DNA of 64,000 nucleotides from Anomaloglossus baeobatrachus (lineage: Eukaryota; Chordata; Amphibia; Anura; Aromobatidae), in contig NC_134353.1 in NCBI RefSeq assembly GCF_048569485.1, forward strand, positions 66,408,221 to 66,472,220. The letters are read 5' to 3'. The notes beneath the pieces were generated by a model that was not told the DNA's origin, made no database searches, and saw nothing but the letters and a program-made list of their open reading frames with translations. A program made the position numbers and the translations under genes. Shown here piece by piece: positions 11,906 through 23,877 of the stretch; within the stretch, counting starts at the first letter, position 1; each line of letters begins with the position of its first letter.

Positions 11906-12502
11906 TCCGCATACTTATATTAATATTGTATCACTTAATATTGAGCAGAATTAATTTCAGCTTATTGGTTCAGCCGTCCACACAAATCATGTTCTCTCAT
12001 TTGGCCCATCTGAAAAATTAATTGCCCATCCCTGCATTGGAGCATTAAAATTGTTGCAAATGCTGCAGTTATGTCCAAATTTCTGCAAGTTCATTAGCGG
12101 CTTCGAGTACTCTGCTGATGGATTCTTGGCAGGGGCGTAGCTACCGCAGTCGCAGGGGTCGCCATTGCAACCGGGCCCGCAGGATTAGGGGCCCGCCCTG
12201 CAGATCAGCAGCCGGCTGCGCTGATTAGTGGCAGACCACGCTGTCTGTATGCACCCGTGAGTCAGGGGGCCCGGTGTCAGCGGCAGCATGGAGAACCGGG
12301 CCCCCCTCACCCATCATCACACACAGCAACGATGAAGAATGGAGAGCAGCGCTCCGTTCCATTTTTCTTCATTCTCCCCGACGTCATCATTGCGCGCTGC
12401 TGAGCTGAAACAGCAGAGCACAGGACCGGAGGAAGCTGACCGGAGCAACGGAGGAACGAGGGGTGGTGAGAGGACAGTGCAGTGGCTGACAGCTTGTGCA
12501 AA

Positions 12503-13628
12503 TGTGACGCCCTGGCAAAACCAGAGTCACAGTAAGGCCCCCGCATAACACCTTCCCTCATTTAGGAAACACACAGCCGACCTAAAACCCTAGTCACCCC
12601 CTTCCTTAGGGAGAGACAGACACACCAGGGGGCGTGACCAGGCGGTTGGGACACGCCCACCTAGGGGTCTAGACAGCCCAGGGCGGGAAAACAAGCAGAT
12701 TAAGTTTGGAGTTCAAGTTGAGAGGAGGTGGGCTGGAGCTAGGTGTAGCTCCAGCAGAGGAAGTTCAAGTTGAACGGTGCCAGGGTTGGAGCCCTGGTGC
12801 CTCTGCCTAGGTGGCAGATGATGGTCTCCATCAGCAGGAGATGGGAAGACGGCTCGGCAGAACCGAGGTGAACCGGGACAGGGTTGTAGCCCGCCGGTAC
12901 CGACACGGGGAACCGACCCGGAAACTGGAGCACAAAGGGGGGTACTCGGACCCTGAAGCCAGGACCAGAAACAAGTGGCCTGGTTAATTAACCGATTGAG
13001 GCCAGGACTAGAGGTTCTGTCCCACCCAAAGTCCCTCATAGAAGACAACAGCCCACCGATAGGGATAGGAGGTCACCGCCAGGGCCCATAGATCCCACGG
13101 GCCAGTGTCTGCGTGCACAGCTCCTTAGGCCACATCCAGCCGGGAGAGGACTCCTGAGTTCCAGACTAGGAACGTCCACCTTACACAAAGACAGTGCAGA
13201 GGAAAAGGATAGAGACCAGCAGTCTGGGTGGGGGATCCGAATGCAACCGGCCGCGGTGCCGGCCACTAGCACCTTGGTTTACCAGAGACTTGTGTGATTC
13301 ATTGACTGAGTAACCGAGCACCCCCTTGCCATCGCTATACCCTGCACAAAACACTGGGTCCTGGGGCAACCATCTCTACCCACGGAGGGGTTAACATCTA
13401 GCTGCCACAACATCTCCCCCCGGATTCCCCACGACCGCAGCGGTGGTGTCCCACCTCACCACACACCATGGGTGACGTCACGAACTTAATACAGCCTAGC
13501 CCGTACATCTACGTCCCACTTTTTTACTCGGCGTGGCCGCGAGACCCCCCGGGTCCGGAGACCCTCGAGCCACCACCCCAGAAGGCCCGGATCCGAGCAG
13601 CGCCGGCTGCTGGCACGGGGGCAGCACA
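12503..13628 (+). mobile_element. Solo LTR, subfamily 2 (LTR A)
   Basis: Starts TGTGACGCCCTGGC and ends GGGCAGCACA. Same order of blocks as 4794-5919. Flanks CAAA and CAAT give only a 3/4 match, consistent with decay. The shared internal motif is at 13473-13485 and here reads TGACGTCACGAAC. Solo LTR fossil. Confidence 0.82.
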
Positions 13629-14008
13629 CAATTATTGTACCGTGGCACAGAGGGGAGGGGGCCCTGGCAACTAAAGGAGGGCCATGTACGTAATCAGGAA
13701 TATATAGGTCTGGTGTCCGACCCACTCACCAGGAAACTGCTGAGTGCCGATCAGCCCCGAAACCAGTAAGAAACCCTCCTATGTTCCCATGCAGATCTGC
13801 AGGACACTCTGCCCCTCCCCCTGCTAAGAGCCAGGGAAGAAGATGGAAGCCGCAGCTAAAGAGGAGCAGCTGATTTCTGCAGGTGTGTACGTCAGAGCAG
13901 AGGGAACAGCAGGAAGATGGAGGCTGCACATCTCCACAGCAGGAGAAGAGCAGGAAAAACTCCACAGGTCATCAGCAACTTATGAAGAAACAGAGGTGAG
14001 TATATACT

Positions 14009-15204
14009 TGTGACGCCCTGGACTAGCCAGGTAGTCAGACACAACACCACACACACCTCCTTCCCCGGACAGGTGACAACATTCAAACAAAAATCCTTGT
14101 TGCCACCCTCCAGGGTCTGATGTCCACACCAATTGGGTCAGAGCCAGGTGGTTGACTCCGCCCACCGAGGAGTTCACAGTCCTGGAGGCGGGAAAACACA
14201 TCAGTCAGAGTCAGAGTCGGAGAGTCAGAGTGGAGAGGAGAGGAGTAAAGATGTGCACAGGCAGACCTGGGACCAGGCCTGCCACAGACTGTCTAGGTGT
14301 CTGGGTCGGAGCCCAGGCACCTCCAGCAAGGTCGGCAGACGGTGGTGGCCGTCTGCAGGAGTTGGTGAACGGTCGGTGGAACTGTAGGACCGGGGTCGGG
14401 CGGTGGCCCGCCGGTACCGAACCGGGGAGCCAATTGGACTCAAGCACCAGGCACGGTACTCAGACCCCGACTAGGCTAGAAGCCGCCCTGATAGTCGAAT
14501 TTACTGATTGCGGTCTGGACCTCAGGGGTTCATTCCCACCCAAGTCCCGATTGACGGCAACAGCCAAACCATCTCGGATAAGTGCCACCGCCAAAGGCAA
14601 GAGATCCAAAGGACCAGCGCTGCGGGCAAACGGGCTCCTACGACACTTACACGCCAGGGAGCGGACTACCGGTGTCCAGGCACAGGAGTCAAAAAATACA
14701 GAACACAGATGCAGGGAAACGACAGCCATCCCCAGCCTGTCCAGGGAGAACACCGTAGCCGTCTGTGGGCCCCATCCTTTCTACCGTTTGGTTTACCAGA
14801 GACTCCGTTATCTTGTGTCAGAGTGAGTACACCAGTGCCCAGTGCCGTCAGGCACCACACCACGCTGCACCGCGACCCTGCGCCCTGCACCCCGGCCCTC
14901 ACCTTCCCACAGGCCCCCGGGACCATCGCCCCCTGCCCACGGAGGGGTTAACATCAAGCTGCATAACACCGTCCCTGAGAGGCCTAGTCAACGTCAGCGG
15001 TGGTATCCACCATACAATCACCACAACCCGTGGGTGGTGTCACGAACTTTATCAATTCCACCAATCACCCAAACCCCTGCGTGCACCGCCACTACACCCT
15101 TCCAGAGCAACGTGACCCCCGGGTCTGGAGGCGCTCGAGCCACCGACACACGAGCCCGGATCCCAGCGGCTCGGTGGCCGCAGCCGAGGCCGCGGGGCGG
15201 TACA
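14009..15204 (+). mobile_element. Solo LTR, subfamily 3 (LTR B)
   Basis: 1,196 bp, starts TGTGACGCCCTGGACTAG and ends GGGCGGTACA, flanked by TACT at 14005-14008 and 15205-15208. A clean solo LTR; the best-bounded member of its subfamily here and a plus-strand reference for 24912-26069, 32461-33608 and 6256-8287. Confidence 0.88.
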
Positions 15205-15263
15205 TACTTATTGGATCTGTGTTTACTTTTACACACATACCTATGTTACTTGTACTGTATATA

Positions 15264-15386
<123 letters not shown>

Positions 15387-15759
15387 TTATCCTCCTTATA
15401 GAAGGCGTCAGTTGCGGAGCCTTGTGATTAGCTAAAGTGGTCATGTGTGACATTATTACTGCAGCCTGTAAACAGACGGAGCAGCAGAGAGACACCAGTG
15501 GACCGGGTGAGAAGGAGTAACTCCAATTTTATTTTTTCCAAGTACTAGATGATGAGCACAACAAAACTTAAAATGGTAAAATGGAAGACCCCAAGAGGCA
15601 GGGGGAGGTCTGAGAAGGGTTCAGGAGGGCGGCATGGTCAAATCTTGCACAGGGGCCCTTTGCTCTCAGTGTCCACGTCCACCCCTGGAGGGTTTGTTGT
15701 TTTTTGTTTTTTCTGTTGTTTGGTTTTTTTTTAATCTGTGAGTACACGGTGACCAAAGG

Positions 15760-15955
15760 CCTATGGGAGTGCATTACACGGTATGGGGGCCGAATAATAC
15801 AATATGAGAGACACCTTATACATACTTTGGAGATGCATTATAATACTTGGAGGTATATAGGGTGCATTAAAATGGTACTGGGGCTGTATAATAAAATATG
15901 AAGGACTATGGGGTGCATAATAAAACATTCAGGACTATGGAGCTGCATTATACTA
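15760..15955. repeat. Minisatellite of the second hAT-like element, left part
   Basis: Units resembling 'ggaggactatggggctgca' plus 'ttataatacat', about 31-34 bp each. The array is split by the MITE at 15956-16830 and continues at 16833-17420. Confidence 0.75.
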
Positions 15956-16830
15956 CAGTGGAACCTTGGTTAACGAGAACAATCCGTTCTGAGAGTGTGC
16001 TTGTTAACCAAGTTCAGTAAAGCAAGATTTCCCATAGGAAATCATTGCAATGCAGACGATTCGTTCCACAACGTGTTAAATGTCCCATCCTGGTCCCCTA
16101 TTCTGTCATTCCACACATGCACAAACACGCACAACCACACACACACGCACACGCACATATTATATGCTTACCTTACCTTCCGTTGCATCGCTGGTCTCCT
16201 GGGACTTGCTGTTCTCTGGTACGGGGCCGGGCTGTGTATCGGGTTACCATAACGACGAGGGAGGAACTTCCCGGCCAGAGCGCTGACGTCAAAGGCAGAG
16301 CCGCTTGCCTCTGATTGGCCAGCGTGCTGCCTTTCAGTAGCGGTGACAGGAAGTTCCTGCCTCGTTGCTATGGATGCCGATGTACAGCCTGGAGTGGAGC
16401 AGAGCGGCGAACTACAGGACCCAGGAGGCCGGTGAAGAAACGAAAGGTACACTATATTATATTATATGATATTATCACCTTACCTTCTGTTCCATCGCCG
16501 GCCTCCTGGGTCTTGTAGTTCGCCGCGAGGACGTCGCGATGTACCCGGGAACTACAAGAACCATGAGCCCGGCAGTGGAACGGAAGGTAAGGTGATCATA
16601 ATACTGTATGTGCGTGCGTGCGTGTGTGTTTGTGCGTGCTTGTGTGTGTTTGCGTGGACTGCAAGTGCGGGTCAGAGTGCGGTGGATATATGGAACCGGA
16701 AGTGTGTGCGGTGAGAATTTTGCTCGTACAGCAAAGCTTTCTCGTAAAGCGGGTTACAAATTTACAGAAAGCTTTGCTTGTTAAGCGAAATTCTCATTAA
16801 GTGGGTTACTTGTTAAGCGAGGTTCCACTG
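15956..16830. mobile_element. Tc1/mariner-type MITE with internal palindrome
   Basis: The ends CAGTGGAACCTTGGTTAACG and its imperfect inverse at 16811-16830 are bounded by TA on each side (15954-15955, 16831-16832). The middle carries a second, large inverted repeat centred near 16460: 'cgaactacaggacccaggag' on the left mirrors 'ctcctgggtcttgtagttcg' on the right. No transposase. Confidence 0.85.
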
Positions 16831-16832
16831 TA

Positions 16833-17420
16833 TATAGAAGACTATGGGTGTGCATTAAACGGTATGTGGACTGCATAATACAATATGGAGGACTATGTGG
16901 CTGACTTAGAAAACATGGAGGACAATGGGGCTGCATTATAATATATGGAGGCCTATGGGTGTGCATTATAGTACATGGCGGCCTATAGAGTGCATTAAAT
17001 GGTATGGGGGCTGCATACTACAATATTCAGGTCTATGGAGCTACATTATAATAAATGGAGGACTATGGTGGGTGCATTATAAAATATGCAGGACTATGGG
17101 GGCTGCATTATAATACATAGAAGACTATGGAGGGTGCATTATAAAACATTCAGGACTATGGAGCTGCATTATAATACATGGAGGACTATGGAGGGTGCAT
17201 TATAAAACATGTAGGACTATGGAGATGCATTATAATACATGGAGGACTACGGGGGCTGCATTATAATATATGGAGGACTATGGGGTGCAGTATAATAGAT
17301 GGAGGACTATCGGATGAATTATAATAAATGGAGGACTATGTAAATGCATTCTAATATATGAAGGGTTATGTGGGACCCATTATACTATATGGAATGGTAT
17401 GTTGGGGCCATTATAGTATT
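16833..17420. repeat. Minisatellite of the second hAT-like element, right part
   Basis: About 18 units of 31-34 bp, consensus 'ggaggactatggggctgca' plus 'ttataatacat', with drifting copies. It resumes the array interrupted at 15955. Confidence 0.85.
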
Positions 17421-17970
17421 TGGAGAACTATATACGAAGGGGGACTAAGCTACAAGAATGAGATGGGAAAGTTTTGAGGCTATTTCCCTCAGCACTCAGC
17501 TTTCCCATGCTCTGATATCATGGGAAAGATGGGTGCTGAGAAAAAGATGTATAGCAAAGCATGGGGATGGTGGGTGCTGAGGATAGGATTTCAGAACATA
17601 GGAAATCTGAGTGCTGATAGGAAAAGGGAATTCAGATCATGGGAAACCTGGGTGCTGAGGGAAAGAACCCAGTGTCAGCCATACTATCCCGTTCCCTGAG
17701 TGTCAGCGTCATTATCCTGTACCCCGAGTGTCGGTGTACTGTCGGGGGCGAGGTCCAAACTTTGCACCAGGGCCCATCGAACCCTAGTGACGCCACTGAT
17801 TCTTTGGAATTGTAAAGTAGTACAACCTCCACGTGGTAGGTGACCCAGGAGCAGTACAAGGTAAAGTGAGTGGTTTTGTAGGCTGTGGTTACATACTGTG
17901 GCACGCATTGCATCGGTTTTGATGTTTTAGAGTTCCAGCACTAAATGAAAGCTTTAGATAACAGGATGTT

Positions 17971-18366
17971 AAAGGGGTTGTCCACTACTTTTACATTGAT
18001 AGCCTATCCTTAGGAGAAGTCATCAATGTCTGATCTGCCGGGGTCCAACACCCTGCACCCCGCTAATCATCTGTTCTCAGTGCAGAGAGCTGGAAATGGT
18101 CAGTGCTGGAGCTCCTCTGTCTTCCGATAGCAGCTGGGTACTGTACATCCGCCTACTATTCAAATCAATAAGAGGCGAATGTGCAGTACCCAGCCGCTAT
18201 CAGTTTATGGAGCAACTCGGAAACTGAGTAATTCCGGTTGCCTGCTGCCGCCAACACCGGGAACAGCTGATTAACGGGAGTTCAGGATGTTGGACCCCGG
18301 CCGATCAGACATTGATGACCTATCCTAAAGATAGGCATGCAATGTAAAAGTAATGGACAACCTCTA
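17971..18366. mobile_element. MITE of the 'ggggttgtccac' family
   Basis: Inverted ends AGGGGTTGTCCACTAC and AATGGACAACCTCT, with nested inner repeats around 'catcaatgtctgatc' and 'gatcagacattgatgacc'. A second full copy is at 57991-58399. It lies about 55 bp from MFSD10 exon 2, in intron 2. Confidence 0.8.
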
Positions 18367-18420
18367 TAATGCAAAGGGAAATTATTGAGTTTGGATGTTT
18401 AGTGGATCACAGACACTCAC

Positions 18421-18517
18421 CTCCAAACAGAACACTGTTGTACTTTCTCTCCTGGGGAACCCCAACCGCTCCTGCAAACCAGTCCACTGTGTGCTGCAAC
18501 GTCTGATAAAGTCCATC
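18421..18517 (-). CDS. mfsd10: MFSD10 coding exon 2
   Basis: Minus-strand segment between a CCAG acceptor (18521-18518) and a consensus GTGAGT donor (18420-18415). It reads DGLYQTLQHTVDWFAGAVGV then PQERKYNSVLFG. Human MFSD10 has DPLYGSWQGGVDWFATAIGM then PVEKRYNSVLFG at the same place (from memory). This is the extracytoplasmic loop between helices 1 and 2. It enters in phase 0, joining exon 1 after SKSN, and leaves in phase 1, which fits exon 3 exactly. The match on residues, both splice sites and both phases makes this secure despite the short length. Confidence 0.93.
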
Positions 18518-19012
18518 CTGGATAATAAGAAACAAGGATTTGGGTGGATTGTACATAACCATTTTTCGCACACCATTTCTGTTATATATTTATTGCTATA
18601 TATTAGGATGTAGCTATTCACAGACAGACGGCTCCTATGCAAAAATATAGGAGCCCCAATGGTGTCAATCCACTATTGATTATATGGTCATTCTGACATG
18701 GATTTTCTAAGTAAGTACACCAGCCTCCGTGATCTATTCCGTAATGTATGCATTGTATTGGGAAATCAAGTTACACATCTGCTTTAAACTGAATAAGGTT
18801 GAAGTGCCATACCACTTGCGGAAAGGTGTGGCGCCATTTTTCTAACCCTGTACAAAATCAATGGAATGAGTATTTTTATCCTTGCCATCTTCCATGATCC
18901 CTGGGCCAACTCCTCACCCCATTTCTGTTCAGTTCCTTAAGTTTGGGAAGTATAAAACACAGGTTTCTGCAAAAATAGTAAAAAGGCAAGGATTGGGCAC
19001 CAATGTACTTAC

Positions 19013-19171
19013 GTTGGACTTGCTATAATGATCCAATATGGAAGGCAAGAGCGGTAGGATAAGAGTGAAACCCAGAAGGTCGATGAGCAGAGCCAAGAAG
19101 ACGGCGGTGATGACCCTCTGAGGGCTTTGCGTGGGCCCCTGCTGGGTCTTCGCTGTTTGCACCTTCTTCAT
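19013..19171 (-). CDS. mfsd10: MFSD10 coding exon 1 (N-terminus, helix 1)
   Basis: 53 codons from ATG at 19171 to a GTAAGT donor at 19012-19007. A polar N-terminus (MKKVQTAKTQQGPTQSPQ) is followed by helix 1, RVITAVFLALLIDLLGFTLI then LPLLPSILDHY, matching human RVVTVVFLGLLLDLLAFTLL. An in-frame TAA nine bases upstream of the ATG fixes the start. MFSD10 is a 12-helix major facilitator protein. Intron 1 is about 500 bp (18518-19012); intron 2 runs to 429, about 18 kb, and is almost entirely transposon-derived. Only about a quarter of the protein is encoded in this window. Confidence 0.94.
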
Positions 19172-19274
19172 CCTTTGTTATGTTGCACGCTGTCATGTAC
19201 AGTCTTGAGGACGGCTACCTCCTTCAATGTTCCACCTCCCAGGAGGCTCAATAGTGCTGACTCACGGCAGAGCA

Positions 19275-19281
19275 CTTTATA
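19275..19281 (-). promoter_or_regulatory. Possible TATA box of MFSD10
   Basis: Minus strand reads TATAAAG about 105 bp upstream of the ATG. A competing reading is that 'ttctgctttcttcccag', ending near 19305, is the acceptor of an upstream untranslated exon; the sequence does not decide between them. Confidence 0.3.
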
Positions 19282-19812
19282 GGTTATGGTGACATTCTTG
19301 ATGCTGGGAAGAAAGCAGAACTTCAGTTATTATTTTGTCATACCCAGACGTTGCTACAATCAGTGAAGCAGGAAGCAATGGGTGAAGTAGTAAAATGATC
19401 TGACAGGAAGCTGTTCCCTTTAAGTAAAGTTACTCATGTTGGAATGATGCAAAGCAACTTGTGTTTTAATGGTCTTGCAAAGACTGTGCTGAAACTGCAG
19501 GAAGCCTCCATCATGGAGAATACCCAGTGGTGTAGCGATAATACAGGTATACAGGGTGCTGCTTTTGCAATCTTGGTCTGAGCTATCCTATTACCTACAG
19601 ACTAAGCTACATAAAATGTATGCACATCCCCGCTCACAATCCCTCAACTAGAACGTCAAGGAGACCTCCAGAAAAAAGGGGGGATATTTACCGACCCCCA
19701 GAAGAATAGGCACATTTCTTCAGTGCATAATATACTTTATAACCTCTTCCTGTGCCATTTTTCATTTAAGCTTTTTTCTTCAAATACCCAGAACTTTTTC
19801 ATCAATATAGTG

Positions 19813-21230
19813 CAGAAGTGGGCAATTATATTCCCGGGGGAGCTACATGAGAGACCCTGACTGATGTGGGGGATCCAAACTAATAGGTTGAAATATTAAA
19901 TTTATATTGATTGTATTACTTACTATTGAGCAGAAGTATGTGACATCCCCCTATATACAGCATGACCCCCCACATGGCCCCTCTATATACACCATGACTC
20001 CCCCACATGGCCCCTCTAAATACAGCATGACCCCTCACATGGCCCCTCTATATGCAGCATGACCCCCCCACATAGCCCCTCTATATACAGCATGACCCCC
20101 ACATGGCCCCTCTATATACAGCATAACTCCCCTACATGGACCCTCTATATACAGCATGACTCCCCACATGACCCCTCTATATACAGAATGACCTCCACAT
20201 GGCTGATCTATATACAGCATGACTCCCCACATGGCTCCTCTATATACAGCATTACCCCCTACATGGCCACTCTATATACAGCATGACCCCCACATAGCCA
20301 CTCTATATACAGCATGACCCCCACATAGCCACTCTATATACAGCATGACCACCCACATGGCTTCTCTATATACAGCATTACCCCCTACATGGCCCCTCTA
20401 TATACAGCATGACCCCCTACATGGCTCCTCTATATACAGCATTACCCCCTACATGGCCACTCTATATACAGCATGACCCCCACATAGCCACTCTATATAC
20501 AGCATGACCCCCACATAGCCACTCTATATACAGCATGACCACCCACATGGCTTCTCTATATACAGCATTACCCCCTACATGGCCCCTCTATATACAGCAT
20601 GACCCCCTACATGGCTCCTCTATATACAGCATTACCCCCTACATGGCCACTCTATATACAGCATGACCCCCACATAGCCACTCTATATACAGCATGACCC
20701 CCACATAGCCACTCTATATACAGCATGACCACCCACATGGCTTCTCTATATACAGCATTACCCCCTACATGGCCCCTCTATATACAGCATGACCCCTCAC
20801 ATGGTCCCTGTATATACAGCATAAGTCCCCCACATAGCCCCTCTATATACAGCATGAGCCCCTCTATATACAGCATATGTGGGGGCTATGTGGAGGACTC
20901 ATGCTGTATATAGAGGGGCTGAGTCCCCCACATAGCCCATCTATATACAGCATGATCCCCACATAACCTCCTATATACATTATCCTCCGCACAGGACATG
21001 TGATGATGTCTCAAGCCGATTGGTGGAAGAAAGCTAGCGGGACCATCTTTCACCAATATTTTCACCACTTCTACATCCTGTGGATGCAAATAGTGGAGAC
21101 ATCAGGAAGCGGGTGGCAGTGATGGCTGGGCAGCACGGGAGGGCACGGTGCGGCACGCTGTTTTCAGCCCTTCGGCTGTCTCGGTCTACGGGCCGGGTGT
21201 GACTCACAGGCTGCATTTTGCCCAGCCCTG
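19813..21230. mobile_element. Second copy of the first hAT-like family, inverted
   Basis: Starts CAGAAGTGGGCAATTAT and ends TTTTGCCCAGCCCTG. The left 120 bp (with 'ctattgagcagaag') match the reverse complement of 11906-12034, and the core is the same minisatellite, so this is the family of 4057-12034 in opposite orientation and without insertions. The target duplication is eroded. Confidence 0.7.
19940..20985. repeat. 32-33-bp minisatellite inside the hAT-like element, about 31 units
   Basis: Unit 'catggcccctctatatacag' plus 'catgacccccca'. A higher-order block of about 180 bp recurs three times (roughly from 20260, 20440 and 20620), showing recent segmental amplification. A short inversion of unit orientation occurs at 20875-20925. 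Confidence 0.92.
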
Positions 21231-21614
21231 ACAGTGGTAGGAGGGCTTGCTTTTTGGTGGAACAAGAAGATTTGAATGAGCTTAAGTGGATAGAAACAAA
21301 ACAAATAGTTACGAGGGGGACGCTACAAGGGGGTCCACGTCACTCTACAGCTTAATCTCACACTTGCTCCTCAAATCAGGCTACAGATTGAGCACAACAC
21401 GTACCCCAACCAGTATATATATATACACCCATGACGATCAATGCTACCACACTCTGAATGTTCTGCGGTATCACAAGATTATAATTTTGTTCCTCTCACT
21501 GAGAACATTCAATAAAATATCACACTCTGAATGTCACGCACACAATGTACTCACTGCCCCCAGCCATGTACAGGTCATATGTACAAGCTACCACTTAGTT
21601 TAAACAGAGACACT

Positions 21615-21960
21615 TAAGGTGGCTTTACACACTGCAACATCGCAAACGACATCGCTGTAACGTCACCGGTTTTGTGACGTTATAGCGACCTCCCCAGCGA
21701 CATTGCAGTGTGTGAAACACATCAGCGACCTGGCCCCTGCTGTGAAGTTGCTGATCGCTACAAATCGTTCAGGACCATTCTTTGGTCCTTTGTTTCCCGC
21801 TGTGCAGCATGATCGCTAGAAAGTTTCAGTGTGTAAAGGGGCCTTTACAGCGACTTTGTTAGCGACTTCCCTTTCAAAAAGCTACTTTACAACGTCCCCA
21901 ATGACTAGCTAGGTCGTTCTGCAGGTCAGGATAGCTGTTGCGTCGTTGGCCAGATTTGCC
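21615..21960. mobile_element. MITE-like hairpin repeat
   Basis: 'ggtggctttacacactgcaa' at the left is mirrored by 'agtgtgtaaaggggcc' near 21830, with several small palindromes around AGCGAC. A second, overlapping fragment continues to about 21960. This resembles a common frog MITE; no target duplication identified. Confidence 0.6.
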
Positions 21961-22513
21961 GGTTCTTTAGGGCAACAAAAAGTCTTGGTAAGGAAGACAT
22001 TTACATTTCATTAGACATTCAGGAGATGGTCTAATATAAAAGTATTTAAAAATGACAAAAATTTCTATACAACACAATAAATATGCATTGCAGTGGCTCA
22101 TTTTCACTACAGGATACATACCATGTTTTGATTGCATTTTATTGCCGTTTTTTGAGGAAGATCCAAAAACCAATATCTTGGCATTATATACATATTATAT
22201 AGTTGAAATCGTGGCCTACTATGAAGCCCAGCATGTGGCTGGTCTTCACAGGACATGAGTACCAAAATTTCAGCAATGGGGGCTTTTAGCATGCCCCTGA
22301 CTGCCACGGCAATCCACAATCACATTGCAATAGAGCAACCAAAACCTTGCGCCAGAATGCACCAATTAGATAGATATCGCAGTCATAGACGGCGCTCCCA
22401 TTTTCTACAGCTTGTCTTTGTTATTGCTGCTCAGCTCATTTGGGTGGTGCAAAGCTGCAACACCACACGCAACCGGTATACAGGGCGCAGTATTATTTTT
22501 GGAAGAAGGCAGC

Positions 22514-23538
22514 TGTAGCGTCCCTGAGAACCTCAGGGCACTACAGGAAACTGCATCCTCTTGGGGATGCAGGACCTACCCCCTGAGACCTGGAGTATCA
22601 GTGCCTTTTCCACCAAAACACATCTAAAATCCTAGTTCTCATCTCTCCAGACTGTGCATAGAGGGTGGACGTAAGGGGATGGTAGCCATGGGAACGCGTC
22701 CCTGGGTATAGCCAGCCTTGTGGGAGGGGTCAGTCAGTCAGTAGATGGGGAGGAGAGAGTGAAGAAGCACACAGGAGAGGTGTGCGGACGTGCCTGAGCT
22801 GGGTCTGTGTAACGATGACCCCGGGGGCACAGGAGAGAGATCGCCAGGATGGGTACTGAGATACTGATGGGACTGGAGCACGCACGGGGCACAGGGCAGG
22901 TCAAGCACAAGTTTTAGACTGTTTGGCAAATAACTGCCCGGTGGGGGACACCTTCACGGACTTCACCGAACCAAATAATCTGGGGGCATCAGCAGTAAAC
23001 TAGGATCGGGGTTCGGACACTTACCGCCCCACAGGGTCCACACTGCCCGCCGTACGGAGAAATGAGACTGTACCCCAAAAGGGATAGTCGGGGTTCCCAA
23101 ACGCTCCACGCTACTGGGACTCAATCTACAGAGAGTGCCGGGGACAGAGCAATCTGGGTCACTACATTGGCACTGGTCCTCCAAGGGACCTGAACCAGCA
23201 ATCCCTGGGTCCACAGCGAGTAGACTGTTAAAGACAACCTGGTGTGGTCTCCGTTATTGCTCCATTACATTTCCCAGGCACAGCCCTACCTGCGGAGGGC
23301 CTACCATCTCAGCTGCCACTACTACCAGCCCTGAGAGTACCTACATTAAGCAGCGGCGGTTCTCCATCCCTAACCGCAACCCGCAGGTGGCGTCACATGA
23401 CAAAAACTCTTCTCCCCTGTAAATACCCCCCATTGACAAAAAAGGGGCCCTGAGCACGGGACCAGGCAACGGCCACCAGAGTGACATTCCTATTTGTTGC
23501 CGCCCGGGACCGAGTACCCCCCTTCTCTGGGCGCTACA
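22514..23538 (+). mobile_element. Solo LTR, subfamily 4 (LTR L)
   Basis: 1,025 bp, starts TGTAGCGTCCCTGAG and ends CTCTGGGCGCTACA, with perfect flanks CAGC at 22510-22513 and 23539-23542. Sequence is far from the other subfamilies, but the block order is the same: a hairpin-like start, a glycine/proline-codon-like GC-rich middle, 'cctgcggagggc', 'gcagcggcggt' and 'ggtggcgtcacatgac' near the 3' end. Solo LTR fossil. Confidence 0.85.
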
Positions 23539-23785
23539 CAGCCATGTTTTTTAAATCCTAAACAACCTTTATAAAATATACTCCACCCCTTCCTTCAGTA
23601 CTGGGCCACACAGACACTAACGTCCTGACGCCAGAGTCAGCATAAAGATGTTGTATCTGGTCTAAGGTCTAGATCTACTTTGGTTTGGGCCACTTCTACA
23701 AACAAACAATTTTTTATTTAATTTTATCCTTTGTGCTCCCGGGAGAGGATGTATCAATGGAGCAGATATATTAAAGCCGTCTTTG

Positions 23786-23877
23786 TTGCCCATAGTAACC
23801 AGTTACAGCACAACTTTAATTTTTTAAAAGCTGAATTTGAAATGAAAGCTGAGCTAGGCTTGGTTGCTATGGGCAAC
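23786..23877. repeat. Inverted repeat around 'gttgcccatag'
   Basis: 'gttgcccatagtaacc' (23788 on) is mirrored by 'ggttgctatgggcaac' (ending 23877). The core contains 'aatgaaagctgagc'. Typical small vertebrate MITE. Confidence 0.7.

Larger units (their letters stand above)
4057..12034. mobile_element. hAT-like non-autonomous element, outer shell of a five-level nest
   Basis: The left end is CAGGACTGGGTAAAGTG at 4057 and the right end is TTGCCCATCCCTG finishing at 12034: inverted CAGGG(A)TGGGCAA-type termini. Flanking 8-mers are CATTGGAT (4049-4056) and CATTGGAG (12035-12042), a 7/8 match as expected for hAT. Its own sequence is only about 4057-4168, 9558-9819 and 11445-12034. The rest is later insertions: an interrupted LTR at 4169-9553 and a Tc1-like element at 9820-11444. 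A second copy in the opposite orientation is at 19813-21230. No transposase seen. Confidence 0.75.

Noticed and set aside
13473-13480. Perfect CRE (TGACGTCA) as an active enhancer
   Set aside because: Only this LTR copy has it; the others have TGGCGTCA or TGGTGTCA, so it may be chance mutation of the shared motif.
19940-20985. CRISPR-like regular array
   Set aside because: Repeats are adjacent and drift with no unique spacers; the context is a eukaryotic transposon.
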